64,000 nt of DNA from Metallyticus violacea (GCA_030762175.1 CM060833.1:4926001-4990000); one strand, 5' to 3'; shown: positions 19,836 to 29,767, counted from the stretch's first letter. The notes: a model not told the origin generated them from the letters alone. Made by a program: numbers and translations.

Positions 19836-20165
19836 ATGCTCCCAGTGGGTACATTCTGTCATAAAATGTACCCATTTCTCTTTCCATTCACAAAATGGGC
19901 AGATTCTCCTACCAGAACTATCCTTAGCCTTCCAACCTCTCAGTCTAAACCAGGTCATTTCTCCCTAGAATGAGTCTATATAAACTCATGTTATATTCTG
20001 CCTCGATTTCCTGCCTACTGATATCTTCTAGCCTTGTTCTAACCTTCGTCCACACGCTTTTATCATTTACATTGCCCCGTTGCTATATTGAACCCAGGCT
20101 AAATCCTTTGAGTTCTGTTTCCACCCTGCAGCCCAAAATGTCTGTGTTACATTTTATATCTGGAG
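19836..20165 (-). pseudogene. non-LTR retrotransposon (LINE) C-terminal fragment
   Basis: Minus strand. WTKVRTRLEDISRQEIEAEY then NMSLYRLILGRNDLV (20070-19965). After a frameshift, MTWFRLRGWKAKD, then RRICPFCEWKEKWVHFM and TECTHWEHLAKR (19955-19850). The CxxC...H...C pattern (CPFC, then H and C within 'HFMTEC') matches the zinc-knuckle-like C-terminus of many LINE reverse transcriptases (CRLC....HFL..CP.W). The reverse transcriptase domain itself is absent. LINEs supply the enzyme for SINEs, but whether this one served SINE-A or SINE-B cannot be told. Confidence 0.5.
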
Positions 20166-20424
20166 TCTATAGCATTTAGCATGAAGTGTGGACTGGTCTC
20201 CCTGCTTTAGTCTAAGTCAGTATTTCACCGTTCTTGTTTTATTATTAACCGTACAAGCCATCTCCCTCATGACCCCACAGTTTGACATTTCTTTGGAGAG
20301 CCCGTAAACCCCAGAGAGCTACAGGTGTGCAGCGGAAGTTCTGGACTAAGCAGGAAGTTTATTTACGTCTGGCATGACAAATTTCTGAGTACTGTTGCTT
20401 GGGTCTTAAGAAAAGAAATCACTA
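20166..20424. other. short gene-less stretch
   Basis: Nothing recognised. Confidence 0.4.
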
Positions 20425-20640
20425 TCCGACAGAGATTGAAGATACCTTTAAGCGTGTAAGAGAGGCGTTCATAAAACGCTCGAAAAAACCCGTACTTAGA
20501 GCATCCCGCTAGCTGCAAGTACCACATTTGGAAGACACACGTAAGCTCTTGCAACAATTAAAACGAAATGACAAACAACAGCGTTGTGAGTTTTGTATCC
20601 GAGTTGTGACAAATCCTACACCCACATATGCCCAAGAGTA
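20425..20640 (+). pseudogene. Tc1/mariner-superfamily transposase N-terminal (HTH) fragment
   Basis: Plus strand. FKRVREAFIKRSKKPVLRAS then R*LQVP (20437-20525), with one stop, matches the second HTH of transposases with consensus RVREAF.RSP.KSVRRASRELQVP. Then LLQQLKRNDKQQRCEFCIRV (20547-20605) matches the following PYKLQLLQ.LKPxDxxxRxEFC segment. The catalytic domain is not present. It likely belongs to the same class as the FSDEA...RHN...IWG fragment at 2.9-3.1 kb. Confidence 0.55.
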
Positions 20641-20686
20641 AATGTCTTTAGACAACGTAAATAGTAATGATTTTAAATATAACAGC

Positions 20687-20983
20687 TTGTAGTAGCAAAC
20701 TGAATGAATAGTGTTTAACGCCCTTTTTCACTACTGAGGTACCACAGGCGATGGACACTGAAGATACATGAAATGAAATGATATATTGGGAAAGGATTTT
20801 TTTTTAAGGAAAGAATCGTTCCAGGCCTAAGTTTAGGATACCTCCCCAGCACTTGCCATGTAACAGGATTGAGGAAAGCCTGAAAAAAAATCCAGTCAGG
20901 GAGGATGGTCCTGGTGGGATTCGAACCCCAGACCTTCCGCTCACAAGTCCGCGCAGTAACGACCTCGGCCACCCGTGGCGGTT
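20687..20983 (-). mobile_element. SINE-B copy, near full length
   Basis: Reverse SINE-B from the tail (AATAGTGTTTAACGCCC) to the head (rc of CCGCCACGGGTGGCCGAGGT). The B-box GGGATTCGAACCCC is conserved. TTGTAGTAG at 20687-20695 and 20984-20992 is a candidate 9-bp duplication. Confidence 0.9.
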
Positions 20984-20992
20984 TTGTAGTAG

Positions 20993-21920
20993 TTAACAGG
21001 ATCATTTCATGTATTACGAAAATATTTTCATGGCCACCTGGACGTGTAACTCTATAACAATAGGGAAAAGGTAACCTTTTGTCATCTTTTATGCCTCTTC
21101 TGCAGATAATGGTTGGAGCAATGGGCCTCTCTATTGTGACGAAGCTGTCCGAACAATAGATCCTTTGTATATTAGTTACTGAAGATGCTTAAAAATTCGT
21201 TAAATGCAGAAGAGGAACAGGTGTCAGCGATGACGTCGTTACATCGTAGGATCAGGAGCTCCCCAATAAGGAGTCAAAGAGATGACGAATTTAAAGTAAG
21301 CTCCTTTAGGAGCCCAAGAGCTCACCAATGGTATTTAAACTTTTTAAAGGCTCAGGTGGCCGTGGGCACTGTACTTTGAGACCTGTGAACTTTTGTAACC
21401 ACGTGGCGACGTTTTGAATTTCGTATATAACTTTGCAAAAGCACGTTTTAGATGCTCGCTTTACCAGCTGCCATATGCTCCAAAGAGTTTGACACATGCG
21501 GAGTTCCCATATGGAGACATTGTGAAATTAAACATAGGATGAGTTACTCTTTAATGTGGCACATATACGAAAGTTATATCTTTTGTAGTTTTTGTGTAAT
21601 AAATTAAGAAATGTGTTAACGGACTTTACGACCGCATATTCATTGGTATAGCCTCCTTCATATTAATTCCATGCATATGTATATACACTCTGCCGGCTCT
21701 AAAATAACCTCAGTGTATAATCAATATATTTGACTAAAATAAATAATTTTAATTGTTAAAAAGCACTTTGAGAAACTTTATAAATCTAAAACACCAAACG
21801 TATCAATTCATTTTTACTACAAAAGGGTCGTATCTCTGAGAAACGATTCTACAGTTTCTCCAAACACATTCTATATTCCTTACACCACCTTTACATCTTC
21901 CACCATTTTTATCGATATTT
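20993..21920. other. gene-less stretch, nothing recognised
   Basis: AT-rich, no transposon or gene signal identified. Confidence 0.45.
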
Positions 21921-22151
21921 TCAGAGGCTTCCTCTTTCTTCAAGTAGAGTGATCACTTCTGGCAGAAAACCGAAGTGACCTGCAATGAATACTAAATCAT
22001 CTTTCAGCTCCCGAAAGCGGAGACTATTTTTCCACCCTTCCATTTTTTTAGCTGTTTCGATTGATGACGGCTCTTTCATGGGAGCATTGACCACATTGAA
22101 AGGGCGGTAAAAATCCTGCCGAAAGATGGAAGCTCTTGTAGGCTTTGACAA
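21921..22151 (-). pseudogene. hAT-type transposase-derived fragment
   Basis: Minus-strand open frame of 76 codons, MSKPTRASIFRQDFYRPFNV to the stop at 21921. Its later part, ETAKKMEGWKNSLRFRELKD then DLVFIAGHFGFLPEVITLLE, resembles the segment (R/K)DDLVFI.xHFGFLP..I..LE.RG found in hAT-like transposases of the CGGBP1-related kind, upstream of the dimerisation domain. No zinc finger, catalytic core or C-terminus follows. It could be part of a domesticated gene exon, but no splice context supports that. A C-terminal hAT piece lies at 48.7-48.9 kb. Confidence 0.45.
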
Positions 22152-22332
22152 AAATTATTCTATTCGGCACGTGTAGATAGATACTGTACCTAAGCTTCCC
22201 TGGAGACAGCCATGTAAAGATAAACGGCATTTCAAATGAGTGCTTGAACAGAAATAGCATGTTCCCCAACTTCCTGTCACAAAATCAGTTGGTGTTTTGA
22301 TTGCATTGCGTTAATAACTTTTGTAAAGTGTT

Positions 22333-22606
22333 ACTTTTTTTTTATAGTGTTTAACGCCCGTTTTTACTGCTGAGGCACCACAGGCGGTGAACACTGATGA
22401 TACATGAAATGATCCATTGTGAAAAGATACTTTTTAAGGAAGGAAATGTTCCAGGCCTAAGTTAAGGGTACCTCCCCGGCATTTGCCAGTTATAAGGACA
22501 GAGAAAAAGCTGGAAAAAGCCCCAGTCAGGGAGGAAGGTCCTGGCGGGATTCGAACCCCAGACCTCACCATTTCGTCCCTTAACGACCTCGGCCACCCGT
22601 GGCGGT
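22333..22606 (-). mobile_element. SINE-B copy with 9-bp duplications
   Basis: Reverse SINE-B, tail (ATAGTGTTTAACGCCCG) to head (rc of CCGCCACGGGTGGCCGAGG). Flanked by TAAAGTGTT at 22324-22332 and 22607-22615. The anticodon-arm segment differs from other copies (GACCTCACCATTTCG). Confidence 0.92.
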
Positions 22607-22722
22607 TAAAGTGTTTCTTAATGAGGGTTAACACTAAAACAGAAAATGTTTGTTCATAACTATAAAGTGCCAGAAATGTGGTAGATAGTACTGTAGTGCT
22701 GTTTCGGCTGCACATACAGGCA

Positions 22723-23366
22723 CGAGAGTAGGTTCATAGTTTCCGGCCTAACCATTTTCTAGGTATGATAAACACAAAAACTATATTTCACTTTCAATAT
22801 AGATACCCTTTATTGTAACTCACTTCTCACATCTTTGAATTAACATCTCAATCCCCACCCAAACAAAATAATCAGAAGTCTTGTCTGCAAAATGGGCAGA
22901 CTGTAGTTTTAGAAAAGCGCAACATGGCTGCTATTTCGTAACCTTGAGCCGTCGGTCTTCCACAAGAGCGATGCTTTCAGGAGTGAGCATCTCCAAGGAC
23001 CAACCTGCACGCTCTTCGTCTTCAATGCTTTCTCGACCCATTCGAAAAAGTTTGGCCCATTCTTTTACTGTAGAATATGAGGGGGATGCTTCCCCATGTA
23101 CACCGTCCAATCGCTGTGTAATTTCATTTTGAGTGTGTCCTTCTCTTGTGAAGAACTTAATAACAGCTCGATACTCCATTTTGAACATGTCACAATCTTC
23201 TACACATAGCCTTCTTTATGCAACTATATCTGAACAACTGAATATAATGGAGCGGAAGTTACAGAAGGAATTATTTGCTTAACAGATAAGGTATGGCATC
23301 AGATAAGGAGTTTGTGAAGGCGATAATTCTTATCGGCGAGGCAGGAAACTTATGGACCTACCCTGG
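22723..23366 (-). mobile_element. mariner-A copy 4, internally deleted (MITE-like)
   Basis: About 644 bp with both terminal repeats (22723 CGAGAGTAGGTTCATAG; rc end GGAAACTTATGGACCTACC at 23344-23362, TA at 23367). A single deletion joins the last part of the transposase (ACAAGACTTC...AAATGGGC, 22898) to the second HTH region (GACTGTAGTTTTAG, 22899). This removes roughly 600 bp including all three catalytic Asp. Retains HTH1 (VIKFFTREGHTQNEITQRLD, WAKLFRMGRESIEDEERAG). The outer TA at the left has become CA. Confidence 0.92.
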
Positions 23367-23517
23367 TAATGGGAGGGTATTTTAAAAATGTTTCAATTTG
23401 CTGCAACAGTTTCAAACAAAATCAGCAATAATCCGTAGCAACAGCTGTTCGGTAATACAGTTCTGTCAGTGATGCTTTTGACATGCGGCTCGGAGTTTTA
23501 CCTATGAGCGAGGCACC

Positions 23518-23612
23518 ACTCATTTACCGCGCCGTGCAGGAGCTAGGAAGCCTGCTTACTTACTTGTTGACCTTGCTGACTTGCAGTCGAATTGCGGCTG
23601 TTCCCGGGTGTG
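23518..23612 (+). repeat. dispersed repeat R1, copy 1
   Basis: Segment with CCGCGCCGTG, GGAAGCCTGCTTACTTACTT, GTTGACCTTGC and GCGGCTGTTCCCGG is found again in inverted orientation at 55316-55410. No coding or SINE hallmarks; class unknown. Confidence 0.65.
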
Positions 23613-23774
23613 TGTTGTGTTTTTCATTTCTTAACTCGACAGTAAACATTAATTCCTCGTATGTTTACAACCTTTATGTACGATTCATGTGTATTAACTC
23701 AGTGGTAAAAGAATAATTTTTTTAGCATACAGTGGATTTCTGTTGTATATGTAAATACCATACTAACCCGTTTT

Positions 23775-24125
23775 TTTTCCAGAGTATTAACCGACATGGA
23801 GCGTGATCACACATTTTTTTCAACAGGACTATGCCACTGCTCACACTGCGAATAATTTCATGAGTGCAATTCACAATGTGTTTCCACAAGACAGAGTTAT
23901 CTCCCCATTTTACACCCTGGGATTATTATCTCTGGGTAAATTAAAAATTCCGTGTACAAGAGAATTAGTACACTGCACAAGAACTCAAAGATAATATTCG
24001 TATGGAAATTGTCCGGATATCTCAAAATGAATTGCAGCGAGTGATTAATATCATCTTAAAGAGATGCAAAAAACGTATGGAGGATGAAGGCGGGCAGCTT
24101 TAATCAACACTTCATTTGATAATTT
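23775..24125 (+). pseudogene. DDE transposase C-terminal fragment (FQQD type)
   Basis: FFQQDYATAHTANNFMSAIH then NVFPQDRVIS (23815-23905) matches the second catalytic Asp region of Tc1/mariner-superfamily transposases with FQQDGATAHTA..SM..I...FGDRVISR. The third-Asp part (PPRSPDLTPCDF in relatives) is out of frame around 23905-23960. The C-terminal tail can be traced as ISQNELQRVINIILKRCKKR then MEDEGGQL (24020-24100). Related to, but distinct from, the DD41D family. Catalytic part incomplete, frames broken. Confidence 0.6.
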
Positions 24126-24324
24126 GGAAGCAATGAACATCTAAAATTGGTTTGTGTATTGTTGTAGCCTTGGTTTTGTTTTATTTTTTACGCTCTCGCT
24201 AATCACCGAGATCCGGCTGGCTGCCTAACCGGCTAACGAGCGGCGTGCCCATAGTCAAAACACTCCGGGGTAAAACAAAGTGATCGCACTGTAATTCGTT
24301 TTTGTTGAAAAACGGTAGTACATA

Positions 24325-24480
24325 TTGCTTTTTGTTGCATTGAAAACTGCGAAATGTATAGTTGTTTCATTTCTCACCTGTGAGAGCTGTGCAAGTTGAC
24401 ACATATTCAGTTACGCACATAGCAAAATGAGGTTAAACGCTACAAATCTTGAGCTGAAAAAGGGAACAACATTAGAATTC
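24325..24480 (+). mobile_element. mariner-F 5'-untranslated fragment, copy 2
   Basis: TGAAAACTGCGAAATG, TTTCTCACCTGTGAGAGCTG, TGCAAGTTGACACATATTCA and AGCAAAATGAGGT follow the same order as the 5' parts of mariner-F at 1.6, 42.8 and 48.2 kb. No transposase coding follows. Confidence 0.5.
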
Positions 24481-24484
24481 CATG

Positions 24485-24620
24485 CAGCAATGCTATAACT
24501 TATTTCATCAATGCACGAGACTCAATTAGGATTTTATATTCATTTTTATTAAAACTTATTCAATTTGGTGTGGAATTCGCTTTGTTTGAGCAGTTCCTGC
24601 GGATTTCTAAATATGTAGCA
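24485..24620 (+). repeat. dispersed repeat R2, copy 1
   Basis: Matches 31310-31445 in order: GCAATGC..TAACTTATTTCAT, GGATTTTATATTCA, TTATTCAA.TTG, GAATTCGCTT.GTTT, CAGTTCCTGCG. Part is also found at 40306-40365 and 53738-53835. Class unknown. Confidence 0.6.
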
Positions 24621-24884
24621 TTGAAATTCATCTTCTTGTAATTACCTCGTTGGCCAATCCATAATTTAACAGAAAATTGTTTATACAGCATTTTTTCACG
24701 CGATACAATTCTGATATGCAAATAGAAAGTGAATTTATTGGGTCTTTATGTAATTATGTTGGCACAACCGATGTGTACATCACCACTGCTCTGTGTATAA
24801 TTCTCTATTTGTGTTACCGTTGTTTTAGTTGGTATTACATGCAAGTACTTGAAAAGACCTAATTTGTGTAATAGCGAAGCAATG

Positions 24885-25100
24885 AACAGACACAACAGAC
24901 TCTGTGAAGAAAGCACCCCATGCATATTTTAAAGTGAAACTTGCGCAGCAAGACAAACAATGGTCGCGTCGGCTCATAAACTTCGCCGCTGGTGTGTTGA
25001 AGGGCTAAGGTTGTCAACGAAAGGAATGAAAAAGCACGTGCCATTTGCAATTCTTATGAGTAGATGGAACTAACAAAACCAGCAGGACATTGTTCAGGGT
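24885..25100 (+). pseudogene. relic of an arthropod-expanded repeat ORF (YFKxKLAxQDKxW ... CVEGLRxxTKG domain)
   Basis: One frame gives VKKAPHAYFKVKLAQQDKQW (about 24899-24960). After a shift, HKLRRWCVEGLRLSTKGMKK then HVPFAILMSRWN (24977-25070). From memory, many arthropod genomes contain a family with the order YF..KLGDQDK.WAPH..C..CVE.LR.W.KG.RK..PFGIPM.WREP.NH. The match in order and spacing is good, but the Cys/His residues are partly lost. Function of that family is unknown to me; it may belong to a retroelement. Frameshifted, so dead. Confidence 0.5.
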
Positions 25101-25262
25101 ACAACACAAAGAACAGACCTGCATTAGGACTTTATTAGAGAACACACAGAAGTTTTAGAGGGGATAGAAGTAGCTCCACCTTTAAAAAGTTGTTGAAAAG
25201 TTCTTAATAATCAACTTTTCACATGTTTATCAGCATCATTAAATTTCTTTATCTAAATCAAC
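25101..25262. other. short gene-less stretch
   Basis: No recognisable feature between the domain relic and mariner-A copy 5. Confidence 0.4.
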
Positions 25263-26306
25263 GTCGATAAGGATTATCCCCTTCAAAAATCCGTGTCTGG
25301 TGTCATACCTTATCTGTTAAGTAAATAATTGCAGCTGTAACTGTGTTTAGTTGTTCAGATATAGTTGCATAAAGAAGGCTGTATGTAGAAGATTGTGACA
25401 TGTTCAAAATTGAGTATCGAGCTGTTATTATGTTCTTCACAAAAGCAGGACTTACTTCAATTGAAATTAAACAGCGATTGGACGGTGTGTATGGGGAAGC
25501 ATCCCCTCGTGTTCTACCGTAAAAGAATGGACCAAACTTTTTCGAATGAGTCGAGAAAACATTGAAGACGAAGAGCGTGCAGGTCAGCCCTTGGAGGTGC
25601 TCACTTCCGGAAACATCGCTCTTGTGAAAGGAGAAATTATGGAAGACCGGCGGCTCAAAGTTACAGAAATAGCAGCAAGGTTGGGCCTTTCTAAAACAGC
25701 AGTCCTTCGAATTATTCATGAACATTTAAACATGAATAAGGTTAGTGCAAGATGGGTGTCTAGACTTATTTCCTCAGTCCAAAAGCAGCAACGAGTCATC
25801 TGTTGTCAGGCATTTTTGGAGTTCTGTAGTGGCAACGAGAGAGAAGTTATGCAAACCATTGTTACAGGAGATGAAACTATGATCCTCTACTATGATTCCT
25901 TGTCCAAAAGAGAATCAATGGAGTGGTAGGCGTAAACCTGGCGAAGCACCGCCTCTAAAGGTCAAGGTTACTCAGTCAACAAGAAGTTCGTGGCCACATT
26001 CTTTTTAGGGTGTGAGGGAATATTCTTCATTGACTTCAAGCAGAGGAACGCCACAGTAACAGCTCCCAGTGAAGGACCTTCCAGAAAGGGAATTTAAGCG
26101 TGACGAAGAAGTGACGGATGCGGTTTATGCCCATTTTGCAGACAAGACTTCTGACTATTGGATTGGGGGGGGGGGGTTTGAAATGTTAATTCAAAAATGT
26201 GAGCAGTGTTTTGCAATAAAGGGTAACTATATTGTAGAGTGAAATAGTTTCTGTCTTTATCATAGCTAGAAAATGGCTAGACCGGAAACTTATGGACCTA
26301 CCCTCG
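25263..26306 (+). mobile_element. mariner-A copy 5, 5' end lost and internal deletion
   Basis: Starts at CGTCGATAAGGATTATC, just inside the left terminal repeat whose outer part is missing. The right end is complete: CCGGAAACTTATGGACCTACC at 26282-26302, TA at 26307-26308. A deletion near 26058 joins NTTV.. coding to the segment after the third Asp, removing the second and most of the third catalytic block. A 13-base G tract lies at 26165-26177. Confidence 0.92.
25400..26160 (+). pseudogene. mariner-A transposase (disrupted), copy 5
   Basis: Start MFKIEYRAVIMFFTKAGLTS at 25400. A one-base loss near 25508 (CCTCGTGTTC) shifts the frame, which resumes as KEWTKLFRMSRENIEDEERA. A 127-codon open frame, 25546-25929, then covers the linker, the second HTH (IAARLGLSKTAVLRIIHEHL, NMNKVSARWVSRL) and the first catalytic block IVTGDETMILYYDSLSKRES before a stop at TGGTAG. 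Later HTH-independent parts (FFLGCEGIFFIDFKQRN) are out of frame. It is the best-preserved second HTH plus first Asp segment in the window. Confidence 0.9.
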
Positions 26307-26469
26307 TATCTTTATTCATTTTAGAGAGGAGATAAAACACTGTTCATCGACTAATGTGATCCTGCACCTCAGTTCAACAAACTCTAAAATTTCCCCGCAC
26401 ATGGATTTTCTGGCATCGAGATACTAGTACGCCATGCAGATACTAGATGGCGATTGTAAGCAGAGTATG

Positions 26470-26900
26470 TAGCGAATGGACAGTGCTCGTGTGTTGTCAA
26501 GCAGAGAAAGTCGTGACAAGATAAACTGCTCTGTTTTTGTGGAAGGAGGGTGTCAAAACTGTAGAAATCCATTGACGTTTAACTGCCGTATCTGGTCAAG
26601 AAGTTCCTGCACACAAGAAGTGAGTACTCATCATCTGTGAACATAGCTGTCTCGTAGTCAAAATGTCAGACAGGCCTCTGGAGTCCCCGGCCCAAGAAAT
26701 GTTCGTGCTGCTCCAATAGGACTGTTCCTCCAGCATGATAATGCACGGTGCCACACTAGCAACATTAAGACAGGCAAATTGATATAGCTGAGGTTCACAT
26801 TATGTCGCATCCACCATATTCACCGGATCTTGCTCCGTCTGGACAATATGAAGGAGCTGTTCAAGAGAGGTCGGTAGTTCTCACAAACAATGGATTCGCT
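26470..26900 (+). mobile_element. mariner-O relic, internally deleted
   Basis: DSARVLSSRESRDKINCSVF then VEGGC (26475-26550) resembles a mariner N-terminus (…EQR..I.FFV.EGC....IH.RL.AV.G, the latter visible in another frame at 26550-26610). It jumps directly to APIGLFLQHDNARCHTSN (26712-26765, second Asp) and MSHPPYSPDLAPSG-like at 26801-26845, where the third Asp is lost. The middle of the transposase is absent. Confidence 0.55.
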
Positions 26901-27126
26901 ATGTCACAATGAAGTTACAGAGAGATAGCAGTGGTGGGGAGTATATTGAGAGATACCATGTGTATTGAGTCATGTTACATAATTAATAACGTTCAAATGT
27001 ATTAATCATCACCCCTCATATAAGTAAGCGATAAATGTTAAGAAAGAGCAGTCCCGGAAAATCTTCAATTTTATGGCCGACTTCAGTTACTACTTTTGTG
27101 CGTAACAGATTCATCTACAGTCTATA
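26901..27126. other. short gene-less stretch
   Basis: Nothing recognised before the DD41D terminus. Confidence 0.4.
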
Positions 27127-27480
27127 CAGAGGGTGCCAAAAATGTATACACCCTTCATACAAAGAAAAAACTGTGTTAACATAACAAAACTGAATTTACA
27201 CAAACAGAAAATGATGAGCACAAATCATCTTAGATTTTTACAGTTACAACAGTTGCTCAAAATGCCCGCCATCGGCGTCGATACACTTCTGAGTACGTTG
27301 AACTACTGATTGAGTAACGTTTGCGAAAGTGTCCTCAGCAATTGCAGCACATGCCGTTTCAATTTCTTCCCGAAGTGCTGTCAGTGTAGCTGGTTTTCTA
27401 CGGCATACGGTGGAAACTCAATTGGACCTCTTCGTCCTATCCAGTGCCTTGGATCCAGTGCGCGGGGCTTGTTGCTGTCA
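27127..27480 (-). mobile_element. DD41D copy 2: internally deleted derivative, truncated
   Basis: TA at 27125-27126, then terminal repeat CAGAGGGTGCCAAAAATG. The minus strand encodes the C-terminal tail (HFEQLL-like, VVQRTQKCIDADG, ALREEIETACA). A deletion of about 60 bp removes the LWGTLKDVV region. At 27451 the sequence jumps to GGATCCAGTGCGCGGGGCTT, the same junction as in the copy at 32987-33734. The copy ends abruptly at about 27480. Confidence 0.88.
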
Positions 27481-27753
27481 TTTTGAAACTTTTGATGAAG
27501 TTAAGCACTCATACTCGGCACATTTCGATATAGGGGGTTTTGGAAGCCTAGCACACATGCATGTTGAACATGTACTTCCTCAGCATTGTCAGGATTAAAA
27601 AACAAAGCAAATTTTTATATGTGAAAAAAGGGTGTCAGAAATTAAAGGGGATGGCTGCTAAAAGAACTTGAAGACTTGATTATATCTTTTGATATCAACG
27701 ATCTTCAACGAATACCAGACCAAGGTGCATATCATTCTAGCCAGTTATACAAA
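27481..27753. other. short gene-less stretch
   Basis: No feature recognised between the truncated DD41D copy and mariner-B. Confidence 0.4.
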
Positions 27754-27755
27754 TA

Positions 27756-29016
27756 CGAGGTGGTATCCACAATATACGGGACTGGTGCTGCCATCTTGAG
27801 TTGCAGTAGAGTTTTGTACCGCTAGGTGACAACACTAGCACATCTGATGAGTGAGTGTTTAAAGTTTCATGCAGCTGGGTAGATGTGTTGAGATTCTGTA
27901 GTACTTTTCATGATGCTCTGTGTGTAGTGTGTGGCGATTTTACGGTGGATCTAAGATTAGAACAGAGAGTTGCATCAAATTCTGTGCAAATCTCGGGGGA
28001 AATGCTACGGAGATCCTCGCAATGATTCAACAAGCATTTGGGGGACAAAGCATGAGCCGTACACGTGTGTTTGAGTGGCATGCTCCGTTCAGGGCCGGCC
28101 GTACAGCTATTGAAGACGATGCTTACACCGGTAGGCCCGTCAGTTGCACAACGCCCGACAAAGTTCAACACCTCATTCGTGAGGATCGACGTCAAACCGT
28201 TGAAAACCTTGCTCATAAAGTGGGAATTGGTTATGGGACATGCCAACGAATTTTAACTGATGAATTGGGGCATGCATCGTGTCGACGCAGAATTTGTGCC
28301 AAGGATCCTGCCTGCTGATCAGAACGCGCAGCGTGTTGAAGTTTGCACGGAGCTTCGTCAGGCCGCATCCCTATCCGATGACCCAACCATCGTCCACGGT
28401 CATAACCGGCGACGAGAGCTGGATGTGCGCTTATGGCCCTGAGACAAAACAACAATCCTGCCAGAGGAAGAGCCCAAACTCACAGAGACCAAAAAAAGTG
28501 AGACAAGTCAAGAGCATGCGTCTCGTATTCTTTCATACCAAGGGAATTGTGCACAAAGAATTCGTCCCACCCAATCAAACAGTGAATTTCACGTACTACT
28601 GTAACGTTTTGCGACGCCTAGAACTTTGGCGACAAGGGAACTGACTGTTGCATCAGATAATACCCCCTGTCACAATTCCTTGGCCACCAGGAGCTTTTTG
28701 ACGAAAAACAACATAACGGTTGTCCCTCACTCACCGTACTCGCACCCTGCGACTTCGCTCTATTCCCCAAAGTGAAAATCAAGTTGAAAGGACGTCGGTT
28801 CGACACAATTGAGAGGATTCAAGAAGAAACGCTGTCTGTGCTAAACACCCTCAAAGACATGACTTCCAAGGTGCACTTGGAAAATGACAGAATCGCTGGG
28901 ACCGGTGTATACGTGTGGAAGGGAACTACTTGGAGGGTGACGGCGGTCATTAGTCTCAAAAGTAAGTTTTTGACCAGGTGGCAGCACCAATCCCGAATCT
29001 TCTGGATACCACCTCG
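27756..29016 (+). mobile_element. mariner-B, both ends present
   Basis: About 1,261 bp between TA (27754-27755) and TA (29017-29018). Left end CGAGGTGGTATCCACAATAT; right end on rc CGAGGTGGTATCCAGAAGAT. Both continue into GGGA.TGGTGCTGCCA, so the inverted repeats are about 40 bp with few mismatches. Second best-preserved mariner here and the only copy of its lineage in the window. Confidence 0.93.
27920..28960 (+). pseudogene. mariner-B transposase (frameshifted)
   Basis: An open frame from 27920 runs 132 codons: CIKFCANLGGNATEILAMIQ, QAFGGQSMSRTRVFEWHAPF, RAGRTAIEDDAYTGRPVSCT (HTH1 and linker), then REDRRQTVENLAHKVGIGYG and TCQRILTDELG (HTH2). Further blocks in other frames: AEFVPRILPADQ (28290-28325), VITGDESWMCAYGPETKQQS (28397-28457, first Asp), RQVKSMRLVFFHTKGIVHKE and FVPPNQTVNFTYYCNVLRRL (28501-28620), DNTPCHNSLATRSFLTKNN (28660-28715, second Asp), APCDFALFPKVKIKLKGRRF (28744-28803, third Asp; the SPDL before it is deleted). 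Catalytic residues are present, but the frames do not connect. Confidence 0.9.
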
Positions 29017-29018
29017 TA

Positions 29019-29767
29019 TGTCACGGTTGTGGTTGTTCGTGATGTATACAAACAAAAAATAATGTTTTTATGCATCACTGGGACTATGTTTCCCAGTCTG
29101 CACAAAGAATGTAATATATTTTCTCAACGTCGGTCATTCTTTTCTCTTGTCTGCCGAGAATTTGCAAGAATTGACAAGGTAATTAGAACAACAAAAGTTA
29201 TAATCCGCCCAAATGACTACACAATCATTTCTTTCTAATTTTGGAACTGTCAGGAAAAGTTTCTGACTGGAAGGACACGATTCCAAAACATTTTGACCTC
29301 CAGCCAGTCCAATGCTAGCAAAAAGGTTTTCTTTAAGAAAAATGATCCTAAAATAAAAAAAACTAGTCATTTTGGGAGAATTTCATCAGAGAACTGATTC
29401 AACCTAGTTTATGAGAGTCTGTAAAAAAGGGAAATCTGTGAAAAACACGTTGCCTGCAATGTCAGTTAAAGCAGACGGAAAACTTTCACCACTTTAACTC
29501 CCGAGATGTCCTCTCTGCTTGCAAGACATTTCGGTGAGAATTGGGGTAGCCTTCTAGTGTCACAATATCATCACAAAATTCTTGCAATGCATGTGGGGGT
29601 TACTGTAGAACAGAATGAGCACATAGATAAGCCAGGGCGGAGGAATGTGACAGAAAGAGTAATTTGGGGCTTTTTAGCGACCTACGAAGGAATGTAAGCT
29701 ATTGCGATTTTTGAAATTTTCATCAAATCTCCATCGATCATACCTACCAGGCACCGATTTTTTTTAC
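29019..29767. other. gene-less stretch, nothing recognised
   Basis: Several short overlapping frames, none with a recognisable motif. Confidence 0.45.

Noticed and set aside
22434..22715. 93-codon minus-strand open frame with PSSLTGAFSS
   Set aside because: Translation of SINE-B. The same pseudo-peptide (SGVRIPPGPSSLT) recurs wherever SINE-B lies.
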